Of a DNA stretch of 64,000 nt, positions 25,786 to 34,054 are shown in pieces. A program made the position numbers and the translations under genes. Location of the stretch: positions 1 to 64,000 of the IMG/VR virus record IMGVR_UViG_3300009169_000020; one strand, given 5' to 3'. A model generated the notes under the pieces. That model was not told the origin of the DNA. It searched no databases and saw only the letters and a list, made by a program, of their open reading frames with translations. The stretch is from a virus. How positions within the stretch are numbered: position 1 is the stretch's first letter; each line of letters begins with the position of its first letter.

Positions 25786-26280
25786 ATGAATATTTTTGTA
25801 TTAAATGAAAATCCAATAGATAACTCTGTTATGCTCTGTAATAAACATACTCTAAAAATGCTATTGGAAGGCGTCCAAATTTTATGTAATTGTTTTGATC
25901 AATCAGAAGTACCCTATAGAAGGACACATTATAATCATCCTTGTTGTGTATGGACAAGGGAAAGCTTGGATAATTTTGAATGGCTTAAAACATATACATT
26001 AGGACTTTGTAAAGAATATACTCATAGATATGGTAGGATTCATAAAAGTGAACAAGTAATTCATAATCTTAATCAACCAAAATTAAAATCAATTGGTATA
26101 ACTAAATTTAAATTAGCTATGCCGGAACAATACAAATGTATAGATGCTGTAAAATCTTATAGACAGTATTATTTAGGAGAAAAACTAGGTTTTTGTAAAT
26201 GGCCAGCTCATAGAGTACCCGAATTTATCGTGAATTACTGTAATGAAAATGGAATAGATATAAAAATATTTTATAGCTAA
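25786..26280 (+). CDS. pyrimidine-dimer DNA glycosylase-like protein (164 aa)
   Basis: Pattern NIFVLNENPIDNS, CNKHTLKMLLEGVQIL, NHPCCVWTRES, LCKEYTHRYGRIHKS and VKSYRQYYLGEK follows a phage protein family annotated as pyrimidine dimer DNA glycosylase. Such enzymes excise UV-damaged bases. The glycosylase activity is by annotation lineage only; conserved His and Cys residues could also bind a metal. Confidence 0.6.
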   Translation: MNIFVLNENPIDNSVMLCNKHTLKMLLEGVQILCNCFDQSEVPYRRTHYNHPCCVWTRESLDNFEWLKTYTLGLCKEYTHRYGRIHKSEQVIHNLNQPKLKSIGITKFKLAMPEQYKCIDAVKSYRQYYLGEKLGFCKWPAHRVPEFIVNYCNENGIDIKIFYS

Positions 26281-26286
26281 TTTTTA

Positions 26287-26298
26287 TACTAATAATTA
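26287..26298 (+). promoter_or_regulatory. late promoter TACTAATAATTA
   Basis: Matches the repeat before structural genes, 24 nt upstream of an MKRYK-tagged gene. Confidence 0.6.
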
Positions 26299-26321
26299 AA
26301 AATAAAAAAACAGGTAAAAAA

Positions 26322-26705
26322 ATGAAAAGATATAAACCATACAAATTTGAAGAAAAAAATAAAAAAGATTTAAATGAACTTATAGGTGAATTTAAAGCTA
26401 AATATGGATCATTTAAACTTCTAAAAAAGGATTCAGATTTTAAAAAACTTTCTGATGGAGATCAGGAATATGTTCTTGATGAATTGAAAGCTAATGGTGG
26501 ATTTAAAGAGGGTAGAATTAGTATTGGACCTAATCAACAAGCTAAATTAAAACAATTAGTTTTAAAAGCTATGAAAAAATTGAATAGTAAAATACCTTCA
26601 GGAGAAGTATTCGCTGAAGTTTTAGATGCTATAAATTCTGGGGAACTTCAGTGGAATGAAGACTCAGATATTTTGTGGTACATAGAATATTCTATAGATG
26701 ATTAA
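26322..26705 (+). CDS. MKRYK-tagged putative internal head protein (127 aa)
   Basis: Begins MKRYKPYKFEEKNKKD, the shared tag of the head-proximal gene clusters, with its own late promoter. The rest is helical and charged with no recognised domain; the C-terminus is acidic (EDSDILWYIEYSIDD). Away from the main tagged clusters but with the same control signals. An IS-derived tnpB fragment starts within its last codons. Confidence 0.55.
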   Translation: MKRYKPYKFEEKNKKDLNELIGEFKAKYGSFKLLKKDSDFKKLSDGDQEYVLDELKANGGFKEGRISIGPNQQAKLKQLVLKAMKKLNSKIPSGEVFAEVLDAINSGELQWNEDSDILWYIEYSIDD

Positions 26706-26859
26706 AAATATTTTAAATCAGGGCTTAAAAATTTCTAAAGAACTTAGAAATTCAATGCTTGTGGAGAAGATGTCAGACTTAGAAAAAACCTTTGTTTTTG
26801 ATAAGCAATTTTCAATGAAACAAGAATCTACAAGTCTAAAGACTTGTAGTAGTTCACAA
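26698..26859 (+). pseudogene. tnpB C-terminal remnant with IS200/IS605-type right end
   Basis: The frame reads IKNILNQGL, VEKMS and SMKQES, the order seen after the last catalytic motif of TnpB (KNIL...PVE...). It is followed by hairpin ACAAGTC-TAAA-GACTTGT (26830-26847) and TAGTTCACAA. The intact element at 29 kb ends with ACAACTC-TTTA-GAGTTGT and the same TAGTTCACAA, so the stems have changed together. Everything upstream of KNIL is gone. Confidence 0.65.
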
Positions 26860-26879
26860 GCTAAGGATGGATTTAAAGA

Positions 26880-27077
26880 TTGAAAGCAATTAAGAGTGAA
26901 AAAAGTCTTTCTATAAATACTGAAGAGAAAGAAATAGTTCAAGAAAATAGATTATCAAGAATATTTATTTGTAAATGTGGTTGTGAGGTAAAATTACAGG
27001 GTAATATAGATATAACACTTACAAAATGTAGTGTATGTCAGAAAGGAAAAGATTACGAAAAAATGACTCTTTTCTAA
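26880..27077 (+). CDS. small zinc-ribbon-like protein (65 aa)
   Basis: TTG start, weak ribosome site. Cys pairs CKCGC and CSVC 25 residues apart suggest a zinc ribbon. It may be the surviving end of a longer gene interrupted by the adjacent IS remnant. Confidence 0.4.
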   Translation: MKAIKSEKSLSINTEEKEIVQENRLSRIFICKCGCEVKLQGNIDITLTKCSVCQKGKDYEKMTLF

Positions 27078-27105
27078 AAAAATTTTTAATATAAAAAGGT
27101 ATAGA

Positions 27106-27327
27106 ATGAAAACTTACAAAAAAAAATTAGAAGAATTAGAAAATTTATTTATTAAGTATGAGGATACTGATTTAAATGGACCTTCTTGTGAAGATGCTAT
27201 AAATAATTTAATTGATGAATTTTCAGGGTTAATAAAAAAATATATTCCAAAACAAGATGAAAATCTTATGAGACAAACTATAAAAAAATTATGGCTTGAA
27301 AAGTTAAAAAATTGGAATAAATTATAA
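27106..27327 (+). CDS. hypothetical helical protein (73 aa)
   Basis: Starts MKTYKKKLEELENLF; Lys/Glu-rich and helical. The N-terminus loosely resembles the tag family (Lys, Tyr, Lys, then Glu), but no late promoter precedes it. No function assigned. Confidence 0.45.
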   Translation: MKTYKKKLEELENLFIKYEDTDLNGPSCEDAINNLIDEFSGLIKKYIPKQDENLMRQTIKKLWLEKLKNWNKL

Positions 27328-27331
27328 TTAG

Positions 27332-27364
27332 TTACACTTTTATATCTATTTTAATTATATTATA
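27332..27364 (+). promoter_or_regulatory. promoter, TTACAC-N20-TATTATA
   Basis: TTACAC (27332-27337), spacer ending TTTAATTA, TATTATA (27358-27364), in front of the DUF932 fragment. Confidence 0.7.
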
Positions 27365-27405
27365 GATATAAAAGTATTTTTATAAATTAAATAAGGAGTT
27401 CTAAA

Positions 27406-27687
27406 ATGAACAATCAAATTCAAACATTAACAAAAGAAGAAATAAAAAAATCAGCACCAGCAGTATATGCAACTACACCTAAAGCTACAATGACAGATAG
27501 ATATTCATTTGTAGCAACGGATAAAATAATTACAGGATTTAATCAAGCTGGCTGGGAAGTTACAAAAGCATTTCAAAGTAAAACTAAAAAAGACGATGTT
27601 TCAGAAAGAAAACATATTGTAAGATTATCTAATCCAGAATTTCAACCAATGATGAAAGAAGTTGGATCACTTACACCAGAAAGGTGA
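27406..27687 (+). pseudogene. DUF932 family protein, N-terminal fragment
   Basis: AAGGAG before ATG. The 93 residues match the start of DUF932 phage/plasmid proteins: LTKEEIKKSAPAVYATTP, MTDRYSFVATDKII, KAFQSKTKKDD, KHIVRLSNPEF. Family members are ~250-330 aa. The frame stops at TGA where the tnpB element begins; the C-terminal end is found beyond it at 29014. About 150 middle residues are missing. Confidence 0.65.
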
Positions 27688-27689
27688 AC

Positions 27690-29011
27690 AGTTTACTTTT
27701 ATATATCAAAAAGATGGAAATTATGGAAATTATGGAATATATAAAATCACAAGAAAATTATGATAACTAAAAACCAACAAATAAAGGATTCTCTTTCAAT
27801 TACAAGGGAAAAACGTAAAACACAAACCTGTAAAGTTTATGAGTTGAAGTTGTCTGAAAATAAGTTCAATTTAAAACAAATTGATTTTTTGCATAGAATT
27901 TTCCTTGAAGCAAAATGGGTATATAATGATATTTTAAATTTTAATGATTTAAAAAACTATGATTGCAAAAAGAAAGAAGTAGAAATTCTAAATAAAGAGA
28001 AAGAAAAGGAAATAAGAGAATTAAAAGTTTTAGGTAGTCAGATTAAACAAGAAATATTACAAAGAACATGGGGTTCTATTAAGTCGTTATCTACTAAAAA
28101 GAAAAAAGGTAAAACAAAACAAGTGGGTAGACTTAAATTTAAAAGTCAAATAAACTCTATCCCATTAAAACAATATGGAATAACTTATAAGTTTCAAGAT
28201 GGTGGTTTAAAAATACAAAATTGTAAATTCTTATTTCAAATTAAAGGATTAAAACAAATTCCAAAAGAAGCTGAATTTGCAAATGCTAATTTGATTAGAA
28301 AATCTTCTGGATATTATCTCAAGGTTACCTGTTTTCTTCCTAAAGAAAATAAAAACATAAGTAAAGAAATATTAGGTATTGATTTTGGAATTAAAGATGA
28401 TTTAGTTTTGAGCAATGGAATTAAATTTCAAACTAAATTTCCAACATCTTTTAAAATTAAAAGAGAGCAGAGAAAATTAGCTAAAAAGAAAAAAGGCAGT
28501 CATAATTATTGGAAACAAAAAAATAAAGTTGCCTTAGTTTACGAGAAACAAAATAATAAAAAACAAGATTGCAAAAATAAAATTGTAAGTTATTTAAAAA
28601 ATAATTATTCTCATATAGCAATTCAAAATGAAAATATAAAAGGATGGCATGCAGGATTATTTGGAAAACAAGTACAGCAATCAATTTTAGGTGGAATAAT
28701 TTCGGAATTAAAACAACTTCCGCAGACACATATTGTTGATAGATTTTTTCCAAGTACAAAACTTTGTCCTGAATGTGGCTGTCTTAATAAAATTGGTTTA
28801 GACGAAAGAATATACTTTTGTGACTGTGGGTATTCTCAGGACAGAGATATTCATTCTGCAAAAAATATTCTTTTAGAAACAATACCTATGGAATGTAGGA
28901 AATTTAAGCCTGTGGAGTTTAATACCTCTGCAATAGATTATTTAAAATCTTTTGTAAGTGTGAACTATGAAGCAGGAAGATACAACTCTTTAGAGTTGTG
29001 TTAGTTCACAA
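27690..29011 (+). mobile_element. IS200/IS605-type tnpB-only element
   Basis: Carries tnpB but no tnpA. The right end is taken at TAGTTCACAA (to 29011) because that is where the two copies in the window stop matching. A hairpin ACAACTC-TTTA-GAGTTGT (28982-28999) precedes it. The left edge is approximate, set by the end of DUF932 similarity. By analogy with other TnpB elements, the tnpB 3' end and right end should yield the guide RNA, whose guide would be the flank starting CAATGAATG. Confidence 0.65.
27760..29004 (+). CDS. tnpB: TnpB RNA-guided nuclease
   Basis: 414 aa with all RuvC residues visible: Asp in GIDFG (208), Glu in IQNEN (291), Asp in DRDIHSAKNIL (361-363), plus the zinc knuckle CPEC...CDC (336-356). 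The N-terminal helical part is basic. Ancestor-type of Cas12, guided by an RNA from its own 3' end and cutting at sites that lost the element. There is no clear ribosome site at 27760; an upstream start is not available in frame. Confidence 0.85.
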   Translation: MITKNQQIKDSLSITREKRKTQTCKVYELKLSENKFNLKQIDFLHRIFLEAKWVYNDILNFNDLKNYDCKKKEVEILNKEKEKEIRELKVLGSQIKQEILQRTWGSIKSLSTKKKKGKTKQVGRLKFKSQINSIPLKQYGITYKFQDGGLKIQNCKFLFQIKGLKQIPKEAEFANANLIRKSSGYYLKVTCFLPKENKNISKEILGIDFGIKDDLVLSNGIKFQTKFPTSFKIKREQRKLAKKKKGSHNYWKQKNKVALVYEKQNNKKQDCKNKIVSYLKNNYSHIAIQNENIKGWHAGLFGKQVQQSILGGIISELKQLPQTHIVDRFFPSTKLCPECGCLNKIGLDERIYFCDCGYSQDRDIHSAKNILLETIPMECRKFKPVEFNTSAIDYLKSFVSVNYEAGRYNSLELC

Positions 29012-29013
29012 CA

Positions 29014-29184
29014 ATGAATGTTGTTCAGGAATATATAATTAAGGGTGGTGTTGAATATTTGCATCCACATAGACAAACTATAAGAAGAACAAAAGCAATT
29101 AAAAATGCTGATAGAGATATTAAACTTAATATGTTTCTATGGCAGATGATGGAGACCTTCAGATCAACTAAAAGATTTATATAA
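29014..29184 (+). pseudogene. DUF932 family protein, C-terminal fragment
   Basis: Right after the IS right end the frame reads MNVVQEYIIKGG, RRTKAIKNADRDIKLN and LWQMMETF, the usual C-terminal pattern of DUF932 (NVxQE...RxRAI...DxxLN..LW). Together with 27406-27687 it shows the host gene was split and lost its middle. Confidence 0.6.
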
Positions 29185-29249
29185 TCAATGGTCAATATTA
29201 GGTATCTTTAGTTAGATATCTTCTATTATAAAATAATAAGGAGCTTCAA

Positions 29250-29429
29250 ATGGCAAAACTAACATCAGTAAATCTTTCAAAAAAAGAACAAGCATCTATT
29301 CTAAAATCTTGGAAGACTTGTAAAAATGCAAGAACAATTTCAGAGCATCTAAGTCTTCCTAATAGACAAGTAATGTTTTTTATTGAATCACAAGGACTCT
29401 CAAGATATTCTGAAGGATCTTACAGATAG
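29250..29429 (+). CDS. small helix-turn-helix-like protein (59 aa)
   Basis: AAGGAG before ATG. LSKKEQASILKSWKTC followed by ARTISEHLSLPNRQVMFFIES fits a helix-turn-helix fold. Could be a small DNA-binding regulator; no closer family seen. A strong terminator follows. Confidence 0.5.
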   Translation: MAKLTSVNLSKKEQASILKSWKTCKNARTISEHLSLPNRQVMFFIESQGLSRYSEGSYR

Positions 29430-29449
29430 TTTAATTTTTTAAAGATATG

Positions 29450-29490
29450 GATCATTCTTGAAATATAGAATGATCTTTTTTTATTTTTTT
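29450..29490 (+). terminator. rho-independent terminator
   Basis: GATCATTCT pairs perfectly with AGAATGATC across TGAAATAT, followed by seven Ts and a second T run. Confidence 0.85.
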
Positions 29491-29505
29491 CAAAAAGAGG
29501 TTGTA

Positions 29506-30426
29506 ATGCAAGTAGAAGAAGTTGTTATATTAGAAGACGATATTTTATTAGAGGAGGAGTTTGATAAAATTGAAACTAGGGGCAAGCCTATTACTTGTAA
29601 GTATTGTCATGTAAATTTTAAAATTGCAAATAAAAAAGAAAAAGAAGAATGGAAAATAGATAATTATATTTGTCCTATATGTTTAGAACATTTTTGTATT
29701 CTACCCCCTACAGAAAGAGAATTAAGATATTTACAAGATAAATATTTATTAACAAGAACAGAAGAAGATTTTATTCCATTACTTAGATTGATGTATAAAT
29801 ATACACAATCATTGATAAAGAAAAATTATAGTAAAGCTTTAAAATTTTATGGATCACTAGATTATTATAGTAATGAAACAATTACAATTATGGTTGAAGA
29901 ATATTTAAGTAAACCTGGATTTGCAATTGGTCTATCATTTGGTGGATTTTTAATACATAAAATAAGACAAGCAATTTATAATCCAAAACAATTTGTTGGA
30001 CAACATACATCATTTGATTTTCAATTTGAAGATGGTAATAATCTTCATGAACTAATAGCCGATAGAAGAAAAGATGTCATACAAAAAATAGAAGAAAGTG
30101 AAGATGAAATATTTTTACATAAAAAAATAATAGAACTAATAGAAGGTGTTGAAGAATATTGTGAAGATCCTTATGAGGATTATATAAGAACAATAAGTTT
30201 ATATGCTTATTTTAATAAAGGAGAAATTGCTTTCGATAAAATCTTTCAAGCCTTTGGTAGAAAAGGAAAAGAAATTTCTATGAAAACTTTAGAAATACTA
30301 AGAAAAGAATTATGTAAAGAAATGATTATATATTCATCTGAAAATAAAAAAGAAGAAATAAAAGTAGATACTAAAAATAATATGATTTTAAATATAAATA
30401 ACTTACAAGGAATAAATTGGGAATAA
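29506..30426 (+). CDS. putative late-transcription sigma factor (306 aa)
   Basis: Start at ATG 29506 after AAAGAGG; an in-frame upstream TTG lies inside the terminator. After an acidic N-terminus comes a zinc-binding pair (CKYC at 31-34, CPIC at 56-59). A helical region follows that resembles sigma region 2: LLRLMYKYTQSLIKKNYS, then FAIGLSFGGFLIHKIRQAIYN. The last part could be a second helical domain. No region-4 motif is obvious, as in T4 gp55. Late promoter repeats elsewhere in the window make a phage sigma likely. Moderate confidence. Confidence 0.5.
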   Translation: MQVEEVVILEDDILLEEEFDKIETRGKPITCKYCHVNFKIANKKEKEEWKIDNYICPICLEHFCILPPTERELRYLQDKYLLTRTEEDFIPLLRLMYKYTQSLIKKNYSKALKFYGSLDYYSNETITIMVEEYLSKPGFAIGLSFGGFLIHKIRQAIYNPKQFVGQHTSFDFQFEDGNNLHELIADRRKDVIQKIEESEDEIFLHKKIIELIEGVEEYCEDPYEDYIRTISLYAYFNKGEIAFDKIFQAFGRKGKEISMKTLEILRKELCKEMIIYSSENKKEEIKVDTKNNMILNINNLQGINWE

Positions 30427-30437
30427 GGAGAGTATTA

Positions 30438-30653
30438 ATGTTCTTCAAAAGAAAAGCAAAGAAAAATATTGATGAGTATACTAAGGAAATATCATTAGAA
30501 TATCTAGCAGAGATATTCTATAAATATAGAAAAGATTACATAGGTTATAATAATAAAAATATCTATGATAAACATCTGCTACTGATTTTTTCAACAGATA
30601 CTTTTAATGATTTTGTATTGAAGTTTAAATCTAAAAATTATAGGATAATATAA
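30438..30653 (+). CDS. hypothetical protein (71 aa)
   Basis: ATG 30438 is preceded by AAGGAG, so it is preferred over an in-frame TTG at 30417 inside the sigma-like gene. Basic start MFFKRKAKKN, then a helical/aromatic body. No family. Its stop abuts the next ATG. Confidence 0.5.
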   Translation: MFFKRKAKKNIDEYTKEISLEYLAEIFYKYRKDYIGYNNKNIYDKHLLLIFSTDTFNDFVLKFKSKNYRII

Positions 30654-31784
30654 ATGGCTAGAGTATTATACATTTCACCCTATGCAGAAAATACAGCAGC
30701 AACTAATGGTGGTTATGGAGTTATAGCAGAATCATTTAAAAGAATGTTTGATATAATAGATGATGTTCAAGTAGACTATGTAAATATAAATGTATTAGGT
30801 ACTAATCCAGTTACTGAAAAACTAAATCGTTATGATATATGTATATTACTTACTCATCCAATAAGTTTTGAAACTCCTATGTTTAAAAGAAATATTGAAT
30901 ATTTATTTTCTTTTTGTAATAAAAGATATTTAGAAATATTTTGGGAAACATCAATATTCCCTATTACATGGAAATGGTTATGGAAATCTGATCTATTTAC
31001 TGGATTTATTTCTCCATCTAAATTTATACAAGATATAATCAATTCAGAAATTAAAAATTCTAATAAAGAAAATCATTTAGTATATTCTCCAACATTTAAA
31101 AATGATTTTACAGACTATAAAATAATAACTGAAAATAAAATAGATGAATCTTTTTTTACTGTTCTATATATGGGACAATATACTAAACGTAAAGGTATGG
31201 AAGATGCTATAATTGCATTTACTCATGCATTATCACAATATGATGATTGTAGACTTATATTAAAATATCATAAATTATCAGAAGTTGAAATAGATGTTTC
31301 AAAACTTATAGAAACAATAGTTAAAACAAATACAAAAGAAATGAAAAGTCAAATATTTGAAGTGGTAAATGATCTTACAAAAGATGATATATATTCTCTG
31401 TATAAAGAATCTTCTGTATTACTTTTTCCTTCAAGAGGAGAAGGCTATGGATTACCTTGTATAGAAGCTGGAATGATTGGATTACCTATTATATATACAG
31501 ATTGGTCTGCTACTACTGAAACAGCAAAATTTAAAGGTAATAAAGCCATAGGATGTGTACTTGATACTGCACAAGGTATGGCTCATTATGCATATGAATC
31601 AAACTCTCTATACGCTGTTCCATATATTAAAGAAATGATTAAAGCTCTTAAAGATAATTATGAACTATGGAAAAAAGATAAACAAGAATATTATAGTATT
31701 GTAGCAAAAAATAATAATGAAATAATTAGAAAATTTGGACAAGAAGTTTTTATAGAACAAATAAAAAAATTATACAATTCTTGA
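30654..31784 (+). CDS. GT-B glycosyltransferase, family 4 type (376 aa)
   Basis: N-terminal Rossmann part starts MARVLYISPYAEN; the C-terminal nucleotide-sugar-binding part has YMGQYTKRKGMED and the E-x7-E type motif within FPSRGEGYGLPCIEAG. These are retaining GT4-like enzymes. In phages they may glycosylate DNA bases, virion proteins or host surface sugars. The TAGT-type enzyme at 24.8 kb is a separate family, so the phage has two glycosyltransferases. Confidence 0.8.
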   Translation: MARVLYISPYAENTAATNGGYGVIAESFKRMFDIIDDVQVDYVNINVLGTNPVTEKLNRYDICILLTHPISFETPMFKRNIEYLFSFCNKRYLEIFWETSIFPITWKWLWKSDLFTGFISPSKFIQDIINSEIKNSNKENHLVYSPTFKNDFTDYKIITENKIDESFFTVLYMGQYTKRKGMEDAIIAFTHALSQYDDCRLILKYHKLSEVEIDVSKLIETIVKTNTKEMKSQIFEVVNDLTKDDIYSLYKESSVLLFPSRGEGYGLPCIEAGMIGLPIIYTDWSATTETAKFKGNKAIGCVLDTAQGMAHYAYESNSLYAVPYIKEMIKALKDNYELWKKDKQEYYSIVAKNNNEIIRKFGQEVFIEQIKKLYNS

Positions 31785-31804
31785 GATTTTTTAATTATAT
31801 TATA
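31771..31804 (+). promoter_or_regulatory. promoter, TATTATA class
   Basis: GATTTTTTAATTA then TATTATA (31798-31804); upstream box TATACA at 31771 is a weak match to TTRCAC. It overlaps the end of the glycosyltransferase gene. Confidence 0.55.
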
Positions 31805-31831
31805 AATAAGAAATTAAAGGAGAAATTAAAA

Positions 31832-31957
31832 ATGAAATATAAGATTATTATTAAAATAGAAAAGATATCTGTATGTACAAAGTGTAAAAAAAAGATTATT
31901 GGTGATAGATATACTATATTTAATAAAGATGAAATTTATCATAATAATTGTTGTTAG
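31832..31957 (+). CDS. small LIM-like Cys-rich protein (41 aa)
   Basis: AAAGGAG before ATG. Contains CTKCKKKIIGD and HNNCC at the end, a pattern like half a LIM/zinc finger. Directly under a promoter, which supports it being real. Confidence 0.5.
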   Translation: MKYKIIIKIEKISVCTKCKKKIIGDRYTIFNKDEIYHNNCC

Positions 31958-32000
31958 ACTATATGTATATAAAATTTTTGGGATATAAAGGAGAATAGTA

Positions 32001-33332
32001 ATGTCTATTAAACTATCTGTTGAAGGTAATAAAAATTATTGTGCATCTATAGTAGAAATTCAAAATATAATTGAATTAGAAAGTTGTCAAAATATACAAG
32101 GAACTACTATACAAGGTAATCATGTAATTATATCTAAAGATATTAAAGTTGGGGATACGGGTGTATTTTTTCCTGTTGAATGCTCAATAAAAGATAATTT
32201 TTTAAAAGTTAATAATCTTTATAGAGAAAAAACTCTAAATGTAGATCAAACTAAAGCGGGGTTTTTTGAGATAAATGGTCGAGTTCGCTGCATGAAATTA
32301 AGAGGATTTAAATCTGAGGGATTATTTTTACCTTTACAATGTTTAATTTCTTTTTGTAATAAAATTGGGGATATACATACAATACAAGTTGGTACAGACT
32401 TTGATCATATAGATGGACAAATGATATGTGAAAAATATATTGTTAAATCTAAACAAGTTCAAAATGTATCTAAAAAAGATAAAAAAAGTAATATTAAAAA
32501 AATATCAAAACTACTTGACGGTTATTTCAGACTACATATTGATACTGAGCAATTTGGCAAGAATCTTAATAAGTTTAAACTTGGTGATTTAATCTCCATA
32601 ACTACAAAGATACACGGTTGTAGTTTTATTTCATCTAATATTTTATGTAAAAGAAAATTGACTATAAAGGATAAGATTGCAAAATTTCTTGGTGTCAATG
32701 TTATTGAAACTGAATATGATAATATATATTCCTCAAGACGAGTCATTAAAAATGAATTTGAAGACAATAAACCTACTCATTATTATAATGAAGATATTTG
32801 GGGAGTAGTTAATTCAGAACTTAAAGATTTATTAAATAATGGTATGACTATTTATGGAGAAGTCTGCGGATATCTTAAAGATGGTAGATTTATTCAAAAA
32901 CCATATGATTATGGATGCAATATTGGACAGCATGATATATATGTATACAGAATAACTTATACTGATTTTTCGGGGAAAGTGTTTGAGTGGTCTATGAAAC
33001 AAGTTCAAGATTGGTGCTTAGAAAAAGGGATAAAAGCAGTACCTCTTCTATATTATGGAACAGTTAAAAATTTTATTCTATCTTCAGGAGATAATGGTAG
33101 TTTTATAGATAATGAAAATTATCAAAATCAATTTTTAGATATTATAAAAAATAATTATTTAGAAAAAGAATGTAATATTTGTAAATCAAAAGTACCTTCT
33201 GAAGGAGTATGTATTAGAAGAGAAGTAAATGATATTGATGTATATAAAGCAAAATCATTTGCTTTTAGAAATTTTGAAAGTTTACAAATGGACAAAGGAG
33301 AAGTTGATATAGAAGAACAAACTATTGGATAA
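32001..33332 (+). CDS. RNA ligase, Rnl5/DRB0094-like (443 aa)
   Basis: N-terminal OB-like domain (to ~150), then the ligase core: nucleotidyl-Lys motif TTKIHGCSF (Lys203; KxHG instead of KxDG, as in this family), motif III YGEVCGY, motif IV SEGVCIR, motif V YKAKSF. It would seal RNA through ligase-AMP and RNA-adenylate. With a phage tRNA block, repair of tRNAs cut by host anticodon nucleases is a sensible role. AAAGGAG ribosome site. Confidence 0.8.
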   Translation: MSIKLSVEGNKNYCASIVEIQNIIELESCQNIQGTTIQGNHVIISKDIKVGDTGVFFPVECSIKDNFLKVNNLYREKTLNVDQTKAGFFEINGRVRCMKLRGFKSEGLFLPLQCLISFCNKIGDIHTIQVGTDFDHIDGQMICEKYIVKSKQVQNVSKKDKKSNIKKISKLLDGYFRLHIDTEQFGKNLNKFKLGDLISITTKIHGCSFISSNILCKRKLTIKDKIAKFLGVNVIETEYDNIYSSRRVIKNEFEDNKPTHYYNEDIWGVVNSELKDLLNNGMTIYGEVCGYLKDGRFIQKPYDYGCNIGQHDIYVYRITYTDFSGKVFEWSMKQVQDWCLEKGIKAVPLLYYGTVKNFILSSGDNGSFIDNENYQNQFLDIIKNNYLEKECNICKSKVPSEGVCIRREVNDIDVYKAKSFAFRNFESLQMDKGEVDIEEQTIG

Positions 33333-33344
33333 ATTAAAAAAAGA

Positions 33345-33377
33345 TTGCACTTTCTAAGATTTTTTAATTATATTATA
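33345..33377 (+). promoter_or_regulatory. promoter, TTGCAC-N20-TATTATA
   Basis: TTGCAC (33345-33350), spacer ending TTTAATTA, TATTATA (33371-33377). Nearly identical over its whole length to the copy at 7945. Confidence 0.72.
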
Positions 33378-33412
33378 AATAAGAAAACAAACTTCATAGG
33401 AGAATAATAAAT

Positions 33413-33649
33413 ATGTTATTGAATTTAATTATTGCAAATGTAGCTGTAGAAGAAGTTAATAATAATCTTGAAAAAATAAAATCAGAATATGAAGTTAAAT
33501 TTGTTTCAACAGGTAAAAAACAATATATAACATATGGAGATTCCTGTCTATGGGATTCTGATAGTGATTTAGAGTTTCGTAATGAATGGAAATTAGCAGA
33601 ATACATTATGAATGAATTGTTCATTAGAATGCAGATTACTTTCTATTAG
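33413..33649 (+). CDS. hypothetical protein (78 aa)
   Basis: GGAG lies upstream of ATG, under the promoter at 33345. Small alpha/beta protein with FVSTGKKQYITYGDS; no family recognised. Confidence 0.5.
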   Translation: MLLNLIIANVAVEEVNNNLEKIKSEYEVKFVSTGKKQYITYGDSCLWDSDSDLEFRNEWKLAEYIMNELFIRMQITFY

Positions 33650-33658
33650 GAGAAAGCT

Positions 33659-34054
33659 ATGATAACGGAAAAAGAATTAAAAGAAAGATGTACTCCAGAG
33701 TTTATAAAATGGATGTGTAATCTTGCAGAAGGGTTTGAATTTATAGATAATGGGATTAGCTCTAATAATTGGTTTACAGTAAAATTTAATAGTATTACAA
33801 TAGGACATTGTATCTCAAATATTTATGAAAATACTCTTGCGTTTTCAACCTTCATTCATCGGGCCATTGAAGAATTGAATAAAAAGACATGTTCATTTTT
33901 GAGACTCATTATGCCTTATGAGGACGGTATAGCAGCAGGAAATGGTAAAACATTTTATGAATTTAAAAATTATCAATTACATTTATTAACATCTACTGAA
34001 TGCTGTTATTTAAATTGTTTGCTAGATATTTATACGGGAGAAATAGATGTTTGA
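33659..34054 (+). CDS. hypothetical protein (131 aa)
   Basis: AGGAG 6 nt before ATG. Looks like a phage protein of the type starting LKERCTPEFIKWMCNLAEGF; no function known to me. Overlaps the primase start by 8 nt. Confidence 0.5.
   Translation: MITEKELKERCTPEFIKWMCNLAEGFEFIDNGISSNNWFTVKFNSITIGHCISNIYENTLAFSTFIHRAIEELNKKTCSFLRLIMPYEDGIAAGNGKTFYEFKNYQLHLLTSTECCYLNCLLDIYTGEIDV

Noticed and set aside
28481-28759. Antisense open frame across tnpB
   Set aside because: Hydrophobic and low-complexity, fully inside a gene with intact catalytic motifs on the other strand.
27406-29184. IStron (intron plus tnpB) reading of the DUF932 locus
   Set aside because: Removing the element would not restore the gene because the middle ~150 residues are missing.
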